This document shows, piece by piece, positions 25,034 through 32,593 of a stretch of 44,181 nt of DNA (positions are counted from its first letter, which is position 1; every line of letters starts with the position of its first letter). The stretch is from NCBI GenBank assembly GCA_029979565.1, contig JAPOHG010000012.1, positions 1 through 44,181 on the forward strand, in the 5' to 3' direction. A model generated the notes under the pieces. It did no database searches. It worked only from the letters and a program-made list of their open reading frames with translations, and was not told the origin of the DNA. Source of the stretch: a bacterium (GTDB lineage: Bacteria > Bacteroidota > Bacteroidia > Flavobacteriales_D > Sanyastnellaceae). Both the position numbers and the translations under genes were made by a program.

Positions 25034-26800
25034 TCAATCCAGAATGGTCGGGCGCTCCCAGCGTGTTAAACGCATTGTGTCCTGTCCAAAACTGAATAGC
25101 ATAAGAGAGCCGTCCACTCGCTTCCAAGCGAAAGGGCGGCTTTTTAGCTTCCCAATGCCAGTATTTGCTGTTGGCGCAATGGCCCAAGTTTCCGATGACA
25201 GTGCCGCAATTGGCCGAGGAAGAAGCGGTGGATTATGAGGTGGTGTGGTTCCAAATTTCGCGTGTTTGGCACTGAGCTGAATGCTATCACGACCGGCTGT
25301 AACCAACGACCCTGAGCAGCAGGTTGCTGCGTCCAATACCAGACCGTAGCGGTAACTCACCGCGGCTCGCGTATTCATTTGCCAACCAATCCATGGAAGC
25401 AATGCGGCACATAAACCACCATAGATGATGAGGAATTGGCGGCGTACAAATCGCCCTGCAACAGCCAAGGTTCCCCCAATGAGGAAGCCCAAACTCACGG
25501 CCATCAACAACGGCTTATCTACGGTTCTTAGGTCCCAGGTCCATGAACTGGAATGCCAGCTGTCGAATGGTTCGAGAATCACATGAATTGCCTGGTTGAC
25601 AACGTTGGTCACCAAGTTGGCGCATTCCTTCCAATCCAGAATGAACTCGGCACCGAGGGAGCTTGCGAATGCTGCGCCGAGAAAAGCCATGATTGGCGAG
25701 GCAATCCAATTGAATAAAAGAAAGAACTTGGGAAACACCCCAAATGTGGGCCAAGCAATGCATCCGGTTCCGACTTGAGCTGCAATCGGCACAATGAAGT
25801 ACACCATGAGCGGGTGCCTGTTTTGGCTGCCCTTGACCAATTGAATTCCCAGCAGGATGGCATAGACGGCCACAAAACTGAGTTGCATACCAAGATCCCG
25901 AGCCCACATGGGGTTGTAAATCAACATGCCCCACGCGGCGATGCTCAACAACTGCATAGCAGACAGGTTCAGGCGCATCAACTGGGAAAGGCCATACCCG
26001 GTGATCATCAGTCCGGCCCGAACGGCGGAGATTGGGAATCCGCAATAGGCAATGAAGCTCCAAGTGATCAATATTCCGGTGAATCCCATGAGGCGAGTAC
26101 CTGTTCTTCGATGCCGGAGGAGCAGGAGGAATGGAAACGTAACCAATCCGACATGGTACCCGCTCACAGCCATTAGATGGGCGAGTCCAGCATGAGCAAG
26201 GCGGATTTTCAGCGATGCATCCAATTGTCGTTTTTCACCGCTGAATATGGCAAGCAGCAGGCCGGGAATCGGTCCGGTAAAGTGCGCTTGCAAGAATTTC
26301 CATAGCGGTTTGTCACGGCCCGTGTTTACATGCGAATCCAAAGGAGATTGAGCGACAGGCATTGTGCTGCGAATGGCACCGTGTAGTCCTTTGCTGTGAT
26401 TGAATTGTCGCCAAGCATTTCCCCGAAAGGGCCACAGTGTGCCGAGAAATGATACCCTCAACGGCGATGAATCAGAAGCTTCTACCGTGTAAACATGGCC
26501 CATGGCATCGACGCAATCGAGGTAATGACGCTCACGGCCGCCTCCATCCCGGGAATTGCAGGTCCAAATGGACGTCTTGGGTGCAACGACGGGAGGATTG
26601 AAGGCGCATTGAATGGAACATCCGGTCCAGCCCAAGGCGTAAAGGGCCGCCACATACCAAGCATCCCTGCGTGCTTTGGGCTGCCGCAGAAGACAGGGAA
26701 GCACCACAACCAAGGGGATGGTTATCGGCCATTGCATGCACCCGAGCCACAAGGCCAACGCAAACTTGGCAACTGGTGATTGGAATGGAGGGACGTCCAC
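25034..26800 (-). CDS. comEC: ComEC/Rec2-family competence protein
   Basis: 588 aa, start GTG at 26800. ComEC forms the inner-membrane channel for single-stranded DNA in natural transformation. The N-terminus has spans followed by an OB-like extracytoplasmic region; the competence domain starts near residue 210 with AHLMAVSGYHVGLVTFP, the family hallmark, and contains some ten spans. The C-terminal metallo-beta-lactamase domain of larger ComEC proteins is absent, as is usual in Bacteroidota. No ATG lies near the proposed start, and a CAATTTTG box 4 nt upstream supports GTG. It follows the GT2 gene by 76 bp on the same strand. Confidence 0.9.
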   Translation of the reverse strand: MDVPPFQSPVAKFALALWLGCMQWPITIPLVVVLPCLLRQPKARRDAWYVAALYALGWTGCSIQCAFNPPVVAPKTSIWTCNSRDGGGRERHYLDCVDAMGHVYTVEASDSSPLRVSFLGTLWPFRGNAWRQFNHSKGLHGAIRSTMPVAQSPLDSHVNTGRDKPLWKFLQAHFTGPIPGLLLAIFSGEKRQLDASLKIRLAHAGLAHLMAVSGYHVGLVTFPFLLLLRHRRTGTRLMGFTGILITWSFIAYCGFPISAVRAGLMITGYGLSQLMRLNLSAMQLLSIAAWGMLIYNPMWARDLGMQLSFVAVYAILLGIQLVKGSQNRHPLMVYFIVPIAAQVGTGCIAWPTFGVFPKFFLLFNWIASPIMAFLGAAFASSLGAEFILDWKECANLVTNVVNQAIHVILEPFDSWHSSSWTWDLRTVDKPLLMAVSLGFLIGGTLAVAGRFVRRQFLIIYGGLCAALLPWIGWQMNTRAAVSYRYGLVLDAATCCSGSLVTAGRDSIQLSAKHAKFGTTPPHNPPLLPRPIAALSSETWAIAPTANTGIGKLKSRPFAWKRVDGSLMLFSFGQDTMRLTRWERPTILD

Positions 26801-26804
26801 CCCG

Positions 26805-26812
26805 CAAAATTG
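26805..26812 (-). promoter_or_regulatory. -7 box of comEC
   Basis: CAATTTTG on the minus strand (one mismatch to TAnnTTTG), followed by CGGG and the GTG start at 26800, the same 4-nt spacing as at several other genes. Confidence 0.4.
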
Positions 26813-26876
26813 TCCTAGACTTCAGCCCACGCATCGCACAAATTGAAGGATGCGACCCCTTGTTTTTTTTACGCGA

Positions 26877-27941
26877 TCAAAGGAAGCGATTCGGATTTAG
26901 CTGGCCGAAGGTGTGCTTTTTTCGGATGAAATAATCGATGATGATGCTGCCCTGGTACCGACCGGTTTGATTCGGCGTGCCTCGTCTGCGTTCCTTGCAG
27001 ACCTCGATTTCCTCCTTGCGACGTGCCTTCATGACGCTGAAGTGCTTCCAGAAATCCCGGTGGGCTTTCAAGACCGCTGCAAACAATGAGGTAGACCCTT
27101 CAATAAGAAATTTGAGTGCTGCAATGCCGTCCAGTACCATTCTTCGGATTAACATGGGGTACAATGCACGTTGGTGGTGGTTTTTCACCAGCATGTAGAG
27201 GTTGTTTCGAAAGTTCAAGTAGGATTTGAAAGGACTGATTTTCTGCAAGGTTCCTCCTCCTAAGTGGTAGACAATGGAATGTCCGCATGCACCAACCTTG
27301 TACCCCCTGTTTTTCAATCTCCAGCACAAATCAATTTCCTCCATATGAGCAAAGAAATCTTCGTCCAATCCACCGACTTCCCGCCACGCATCGGATGCGA
27401 TGAAAAGGGCCGCTCCAGAAGCCCAGAATACTTCGCGATTGGAATTGTATTGCCCTTCATCGGTTTCAAACACTTCGAAGATGCGTCCTGCGCAAAATGT
27501 GAAGCCGTCGCGATCGATGAAGCCTCCTGCGGCCCCCGCATATTCAAACAGTTCCGGATCGGTGTCGTTTCGAATCAGCGGTTGACAGGCAACATAACCC
27601 TCGTTTTCCATCATGTCCACAACCGGTTGAATCCAATTGGGAGAGGTGCGAACATCGCTGTTCAACAAAACAAATACCTCGGCGTTTACGCGAGCAAGTC
27701 CTGCATTGTACCCCCCGGCAAATCCCATATTTTTTTCCAACTCCACCACGTGCACATGGGGATGGTGTTGCTTCAGCCATTGCACGGAGTCATCGGTGCT
27801 GCCGTTATCAATCACAACTACATCGGCATCTTCGTTTGAATGTTCCACGACCGAAGGCAAATACGTGGCTAAATGGTGCCGACCATTCCAATTCAAAATG
27901 ACCACTGCTACCCGAGGTATGGCGTGTTCGGAAGTTGTCAT
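26877..27941 (-). CDS. Glycosyltransferase family 2, rhamnosyltransferase-like
   Basis: 354 aa. GT-A fold transferase using a nucleotide sugar, probably for surface polysaccharide or glycoprotein glycans. VVILNWNGRHHLATYLPSV (12-30) is the typical N-terminus, DNGSTDDS (about 46) and NMGFAGGYNAGL (about 70) bind the nucleotide, LNSDVR (about 93) is the DxD-like site, and the ALFIASDAWREVGGLDEDFF segment (about 175) is the acceptor-side signature of WbbL-like enzymes. The C-terminus is basic. Its start overlaps the stop of the GWxTD gene by 4 nt (ATGA), so they are co-translated. Confidence 0.93.
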   Translation of the reverse strand: MTTSEHAIPRVAVVILNWNGRHHLATYLPSVVEHSNEDADVVVIDNGSTDDSVQWLKQHHPHVHVVELEKNMGFAGGYNAGLARVNAEVFVLLNSDVRTSPNWIQPVVDMMENEGYVACQPLIRNDTDPELFEYAGAAGGFIDRDGFTFCAGRIFEVFETDEGQYNSNREVFWASGAALFIASDAWREVGGLDEDFFAHMEEIDLCWRLKNRGYKVGACGHSIVYHLGGGTLQKISPFKSYLNFRNNLYMLVKNHHQRALYPMLIRRMVLDGIAALKFLIEGSTSLFAAVLKAHRDFWKHFSVMKARRKEEIEVCKERRRGTPNQTGRYQGSIIIDYFIRKKHTFGQLNPNRFL

Positions 27942-29425
27942 CGTGGATTGAAAAAGAGGTCTTCCGGTTCTTCTCCTGAAAACGTATCACGGCGTGGGTT
28001 CAATCGATTCAGCTGGCTGCTGGTCACGCGCAAACGATTCTCCCTGCTGCGTAGAATCTGCAACCAGTCGGTATTGGAAACTTCACCAAGCATGTCTGAA
28101 TGCAGGAGGGTGAAGCATTCGTTGACCATGTGGGGAGAGAAGAAGAGAAAACGCTTGTTTGTGAACGGTCCGGCACGATGATAATGCCAGATTTCGTAGG
28201 GATAGTAGTCGGTTTCGTTGTGACGCTTTACAATGGTGTTGGGAGGTCCATACCGCAAATAGATGTACCCCATGTCCGTTTCCGCACCGTGCCCTTGCCT
28301 GCAGGCCCCATACGCCGAATCTGCATATGCAATAGCCGTGGTATATGCACGCCAACCCGCTTCAGGATCATCGGGCGATTGTTGCTCCCAGAAGTAAGCG
28401 AGAAACGCCTGCATCTGAGAAACACTGGCTTCCGTTATGAATCCATCAATGGTTTTGCGCTGGGATGCATCGGCTTTGGGATGGTGGTCACGGATGTGTT
28501 GAACCAAGGTCAGGGAATCGGTGAATCCCTCGATATAAGCGGGGAGGACACTTCCAAATTCGGCCAAGCCCATGTTGCTACTGGGAGCAATGAATTGAAG
28601 GGGCAGCGAATTCTCGGTGATGAGTTCGTTGTTGCGCGTCAACGCCTGCACAACAAGCCTCGCTCGCTGTGTTTCCTGCACATCTACAAGCGGAATGGAG
28701 GTAAAAACCGGTAGCACAGGCGCGGCCTCTTTGCGAAAAAATCGCCGGGTTGACGGGATGATGGTGCCCTCATCCGTTTCTAACCAGCACTGGACCAGAA
28801 ACAAGGAGTCGACGACCTCATTTACACGATAGAGTTCGGTGTAGAATTGAAGTTTGCTTGCTTCGGTGGACAATGCTGCTTGAACGAGCGGCAGCATCTC
28901 GTAGCCTGAACGCGTCAGGTTCGTCGGCTCTCCATCCGCTGAAGGGGCAAACGCTTCCACGATGAAGGGATCAGAAAATCGAGGGGCGTCCGTTTCCAAA
29001 AATTCGATGGGAATGGTCGTCGTCTCCTCGAATGTTCCCACACCGCTCGCATCACGCAAGGTGACGGCGACGTTGAATATTCCTGTGGGCACAGCGATGC
29101 GCTCCAAGTGAAATTGACGACCGTCCAGAGCGGCAAGGGAATCTGTTCCCAGCGGGCCTTCGATGTTGGTTTTGCCGTAATTGACAATCCCTTCTGATGA
29201 TTCAACGACGGCCTCAATTTGCACACGTGTACGCCAGCCTTCGTCTGTTTGCAGGGCATGAAAGCTTCGACTTTCAAAATCCACGTGCACTTCAAGGAAA
29301 CCGGTTTCTTGGCTTTGGAACCGCAATACATCACAAGCGATGGACCCTTGGGCGAGTGAATGGCTGTATGCGAATCCACATGCCAATACCAAAAGCGCAG
29401 CGATTGTTCGTTTGCCAAAGTCCAT
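27938..29425 (-). CDS. GWxTD-domain secreted protein
   Basis: 495 aa from the ATG at 29425, which begins a clear signal peptide (MDFGKRTIAALLVLACGFAY) with likely cleavage after SLAQ. Residues about 25-330 look like beta-sandwich domains. The C-terminal region (about 370-470) fits the GWxTD domain, a Bacteroidota-specific family of unknown function: DMGYIYLRYGPPNTIV and YEIWHYHRAG are diagnostic, though the name-giving GWxTD is GAETD here. The chosen start is supported by a perfect -7 box at 4 nt; an upstream in-frame start would run into the promoter. It heads the operon with GT2. Confidence 0.85.
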   Translation of the reverse strand: MDFGKRTIAALLVLACGFAYSHSLAQGSIACDVLRFQSQETGFLEVHVDFESRSFHALQTDEGWRTRVQIEAVVESSEGIVNYGKTNIEGPLGTDSLAALDGRQFHLERIAVPTGIFNVAVTLRDASGVGTFEETTTIPIEFLETDAPRFSDPFIVEAFAPSADGEPTNLTRSGYEMLPLVQAALSTEASKLQFYTELYRVNEVVDSLFLVQCWLETDEGTIIPSTRRFFRKEAAPVLPVFTSIPLVDVQETQRARLVVQALTRNNELITENSLPLQFIAPSSNMGLAEFGSVLPAYIEGFTDSLTLVQHIRDHHPKADASQRKTIDGFITEASVSQMQAFLAYFWEQQSPDDPEAGWRAYTTAIAYADSAYGACRQGHGAETDMGYIYLRYGPPNTIVKRHNETDYYPYEIWHYHRAGPFTNKRFLFFSPHMVNECFTLLHSDMLGEVSNTDWLQILRSRENRLRVTSSQLNRLNPRRDTFSGEEPEDLFFNPR

Positions 29426-29429
29426 GGCA

Positions 29430-29457
29430 CAAAGGTATTCCCTTTCCGACATCACAA
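29430..29457 (-). promoter_or_regulatory. Promoter of the GWxTD operon
   Basis: Minus strand: TTG at 29457-29455, 17-bp spacer, perfect -7 box TACCTTTG (29437-29430), then TGCC and the ATG at 29425. This is the most complete of the predicted leaderless promoters. Confidence 0.65.
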
Positions 29458-29474
29458 CCAATGTCGTACATTGG
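29458..29474. promoter_or_regulatory. 17-bp inverted repeat in a divergent promoter region
   Basis: CCAATGT (29458-29464), CGT, ACATTGG (29468-29474), arms perfectly complementary; flanking AA/TT extend the symmetry if one G is bulged. The right arm is part of TACATTGG (29467-29474), a one-mismatch -7 box 12 nt before the plus-strand ATG at 29487. It adjoins the -33 of the minus promoter, so a bound protein could affect both genes. Confidence 0.4.
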
Positions 29475-29486
29475 GTTACCAAGAAG

Positions 29487-31715
29487 ATGACGATGAACCT
29501 TCGCACTTTCGCAATGCCCTTGGCGATTCTGCTGCATATAGTGGCGCGACCTCAACAGGTTTACGCCACACACTTGGTGGGAGGCGAGCTGACCTACGTG
29601 TACCAAGGTGTGAATGCGTCGGGTCAAAATGAATTCGAGGTGCATTGTTACATCTACCGCGACTGCAGTTCGTCAAATACCAACCAGACCGGCTTTGATA
29701 ATTCAGCTGCCATAGGCGTTTACCAAGGTTCCAGTTTGATCACCACCGTGTCTGGCAATCTGGATTTCAATTTGGTGACGGATGTCATCCCCCAGAATCC
29801 AAACAACTGTGCCTTTCTCCCAGAAGACCTTTGCATCGAGCGAGCTGAGTACATCGTGAACATTGCCCTTGAGCCAAGTCAACAGCCCTATACGCTGGTT
29901 CATCAACGGTGTTGCAGGTCACCGGCAATCACCAACTTGGACACACCTCAAGACCAGGGCTTTTCGTTGACCACGACCATTCCGCCCAGTTTGTCGCTGT
30001 CCAATCCCAATTCTTCCCCCACCTTTTCAGAATTGCCGCAAGCTTTTGTTTGCAACAATTACCCGTTTCAATTGGACAATGGGGCGGAAGATGTGGACGG
30101 GGATTCATTGAGTTACTCCTTGTGTTCGATTTATTTGGGAGGGACTTATTTGTCACCAATTCCCAATCCTCCAACAGGACCTCCTTTTTCAGAGGTGGGA
30201 TGGGCTGCGGGATTCAATGCAGCCAATCCGCTTGGAGCTATGGCCGGATTGAACATCAACTCAACCACGGGCCAATTGACAGGAACGCCCACCTTGACGG
30301 GGAAATTCGCCTTGGGTATTTGTGTCACGGAATGGCGTAATGGTCTTCCCATTGGCACCATATTGCGTGATTTTACCGTGGATGTTGTTACATGCAACAT
30401 TTTATCACCGGGGTACGACGCTCCTGAGCCGTGTTCAGGAATGACGGCGCAATTCGCCCAATTTTCCAATCCCAGTGAGTCGTATACCTGGGATTTTGGT
30501 GTCGAAGGAACAACGGATGATGTGAGTTACGAGGCCGAGCCGGTATTCACCTATGACGAGCCAGGCATATACAACGTGAGCTTGTATTTCGAAACAGGAA
30601 CGTGTGCAGATTCGCTGTTTTTTGAAGTAGTGGCCCATGATCCTTGGGATACGGAATTCGATGTGGTCGATTTGTCGTGTGACGATGGGGGATGGTCAGG
30701 GACCGTTGTTCTCGATACCAGCGATTGGACCCCTTACATCAGTTATAATTGGGACTTTGGCCTCAATTCGATGCCGCCTTCACTTGACAACCAGCACCCG
30801 AATGAGGTCTGGTTTCCACAAGGTGAAAGCATCAATGTTTCGTTGGAGTCCAATGCGTTCGGTTGTCAAAACGATGCTACTTTGGCGTTCGAATTACCGG
30901 AATTGCCCGAAGCGAATTTTGAAGTGATTTCGGAGCCTTGTTCAGGCCTGGAGGTGGCATTCCAAAACTTGTCTCCCGATAGCGGTCCATTTTCATGGGA
31001 TTTTGGTGGAGGGGCGGGCTTGCCCAATTCGGAAACGAGTCCAACGTTCACCTACCCTGCATATGGGACGTACGGTGTCACCTTGACGGCTGGAGCTGGA
31101 TCTGAATGTCCCGATGTTCTGACCCTCGAAGTCAGTGTGCTGCCCGTGGTGCCATTCGATACAGTTTGGACGATTCAGCCCTTGTCCATGTGCGAGGAAA
31201 CGGGATTTACATTGCTGCAATACCTTGGAGATGGGGCAGATGCAGTGACGTGGGATTTCCCGGGGGTGATCAACTCAAACGAGATGACCGTGGAGGCCTA
31301 TTTTCCTGGAATAGGCGAATATTCCGGTTCCATCACCCTGTACAATGCGTATTGCGATATTGAACAGACCTGGCCTGTTACAGCAGAAGTGCCTCCTCCC
31401 ATGTTGGGCGTCGACTACGTCGTTCCCAATGTGATTTCTGCAAACAACGATGCTAAGAACGACGTCTTCACTGCCGCGTTAATCGGCCCGGATGGCGAGC
31501 CTTTGGCAGTACTGGATCCTGGTCAATTTGTCTCGTATCGCCTCCAGGTATTCAACCGGTGGGGCAATGAACTGTTTGCTACAAACCAAGCCGGAAAGGG
31601 ATGGCGTCCAGGACCGGAAATCAGTGAAGGGACGTATTACGTTGTTTTTGATGCTTTCCACGTGTGCGATACGGAACCGTTCCACCACACGGGTCCGGTG
31701 ACCGTTGTCCGTTGA
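29487..31715 (+). CDS. T9SS cargo protein with gliding-type (type B) C-terminal domain
   Basis: 742 aa from the ATG at 29487 (a second ATG at 29493 is equally good). A signal peptide ends at VYA, giving the mature start THLVGGEL, a common beginning for this Bacteroidota family. Residues about 160-330 hold a region with GAEDVDGDSLSYSL and STTGQLTGTPTLTG, like Ig/cadherin folds; residues about 330-640 are PKD-like domains (YTWDFGVEG, YNWDFGL, FSWDFGGG). The C-terminus (YRLQVFNRWGNELFA, then EGTYYVVFDA) is the gliding-motility-associated sorting domain; its entry motif is ISANNDAKNDVF instead of the usual FxPNGDGxNDxF. The protein is likely exported by type IX secretion to the cell surface. Function otherwise unknown. 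Confidence 0.88.
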   Translation: MTMNLRTFAMPLAILLHIVARPQQVYATHLVGGELTYVYQGVNASGQNEFEVHCYIYRDCSSSNTNQTGFDNSAAIGVYQGSSLITTVSGNLDFNLVTDVIPQNPNNCAFLPEDLCIERAEYIVNIALEPSQQPYTLVHQRCCRSPAITNLDTPQDQGFSLTTTIPPSLSLSNPNSSPTFSELPQAFVCNNYPFQLDNGAEDVDGDSLSYSLCSIYLGGTYLSPIPNPPTGPPFSEVGWAAGFNAANPLGAMAGLNINSTTGQLTGTPTLTGKFALGICVTEWRNGLPIGTILRDFTVDVVTCNILSPGYDAPEPCSGMTAQFAQFSNPSESYTWDFGVEGTTDDVSYEAEPVFTYDEPGIYNVSLYFETGTCADSLFFEVVAHDPWDTEFDVVDLSCDDGGWSGTVVLDTSDWTPYISYNWDFGLNSMPPSLDNQHPNEVWFPQGESINVSLESNAFGCQNDATLAFELPELPEANFEVISEPCSGLEVAFQNLSPDSGPFSWDFGGGAGLPNSETSPTFTYPAYGTYGVTLTAGAGSECPDVLTLEVSVLPVVPFDTVWTIQPLSMCEETGFTLLQYLGDGADAVTWDFPGVINSNEMTVEAYFPGIGEYSGSITLYNAYCDIEQTWPVTAEVPPPMLGVDYVVPNVISANNDAKNDVFTAALIGPDGEPLAVLDPGQFVSYRLQVFNRWGNELFATNQAGKGWRPGPEISEGTYYVVFDAFHVCDTEPFHHTGPVTVVR

Positions 31716-32564
31716 TCAATCATTTGAAAGCAAATCGGGTCGAACGAATTTCAACCAACGTTTGGCCCAAGGCGCGATTCGTACAGCGCGTTCACGGAAT
31801 TGCATTTCAGCCCCAAACTCTGCGTAGAACCTGTCGACTCCAGGATCTGCAGAGCCGCCGAAATCAAAGATCTCATTTCCGACAGCTGCCGCATCGGAAA
31901 TGCCTTGTTGGATGAGCATCACAGTGGCCAGGCTCGAAATGGGGGAACGCAATTGACCGCCGAAGGCATAAACGGTTCTTCCTTGGTCATGCAAGAAGGT
32001 GGCGCTGGCGATGGCCTCACCATATTCATCCCGAACGACATAGGTTGACTGATGCATGGAGTCCAATACCCAAGAAAGCAATCCCTTGAGCTTGCCGGCA
32101 TCGGATGCGATGGATTTTCGGACCCGGGCGCGCTGATGAAGGTGGAGCAGCAGGTTGATGTCCCTCTCGGGCTGAAGCGTTAAACCGCGCTCAGTGCCTT
32201 TCCGAATTTGCTTTGCACGGTGCTTGGGCAAAGCGGGAAACGTCGGCGTGTTTCCTGTTGCACGTAGCCAGCGCGTATGCCGGGATTGAACAATCCAAGT
32301 GTTGTTCCAAGAGCCACGTTGACCTGGCGGGAGGTCGCAAACAATCAATGGAACCCCTGATTGATCCAGTTCTTGGCGAAACCGAGCCCAAGCTTCTGGT
32401 TCTGTGGCAGATTCAATGGCCCATGGCGGTGTAATCCAAGCCCGAACGCCCTTGATTCGGGTTGCAACCAAGGGCGCATGCGTTGGCGCTGTGTTCATTC
32501 CCAACGATTCAATCCAACCTGGATCGGCGAACCAGGAGGTGGGGTGGGTTGAAAACGTTGGCAT
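31716..32564 (-). CDS. GNAT/FemAB-like acyltransferase
   Basis: 282 aa. The C-terminal half has the GNAT-like core seen in FemAB-type proteins: ASATFLHDQGRTVYAFGG (about 187), STYVVRDEYGEAIA before it, and FDFGGSADPGVDRFYAEFG (about 238), a hallmark of a Bacteroidota acetyltransferase family. The N-terminal half is probably a second, degenerate GNAT fold. Substrate unknown; cell-envelope amines are a guess by analogy. It follows clpB by 29 bp on the same strand, and its stop abuts the stop of the convergent T9SS gene in TGATCA. Confidence 0.75.
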   Translation of the reverse strand: MPTFSTHPTSWFADPGWIESLGMNTAPTHAPLVATRIKGVRAWITPPWAIESATEPEAWARFRQELDQSGVPLIVCDLPPGQRGSWNNTWIVQSRHTRWLRATGNTPTFPALPKHRAKQIRKGTERGLTLQPERDINLLLHLHQRARVRKSIASDAGKLKGLLSWVLDSMHQSTYVVRDEYGEAIASATFLHDQGRTVYAFGGQLRSPISSLATVMLIQQGISDAAAVGNEIFDFGGSADPGVDRFYAEFGAEMQFRERAVRIAPWAKRWLKFVRPDLLSND

Positions 32565-32593
32565 GGTTCTATGAAGTCAAACGCAAAGAAACA

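Noticed and set aside
26801-26876. Terminator between the GT2 gene and comEC
   Set aside because: A 6-bp pairing (CGCATC/GATGCG) and a T-run exist, but the T-run follows the stem only on the plus strand, where no gene ends.
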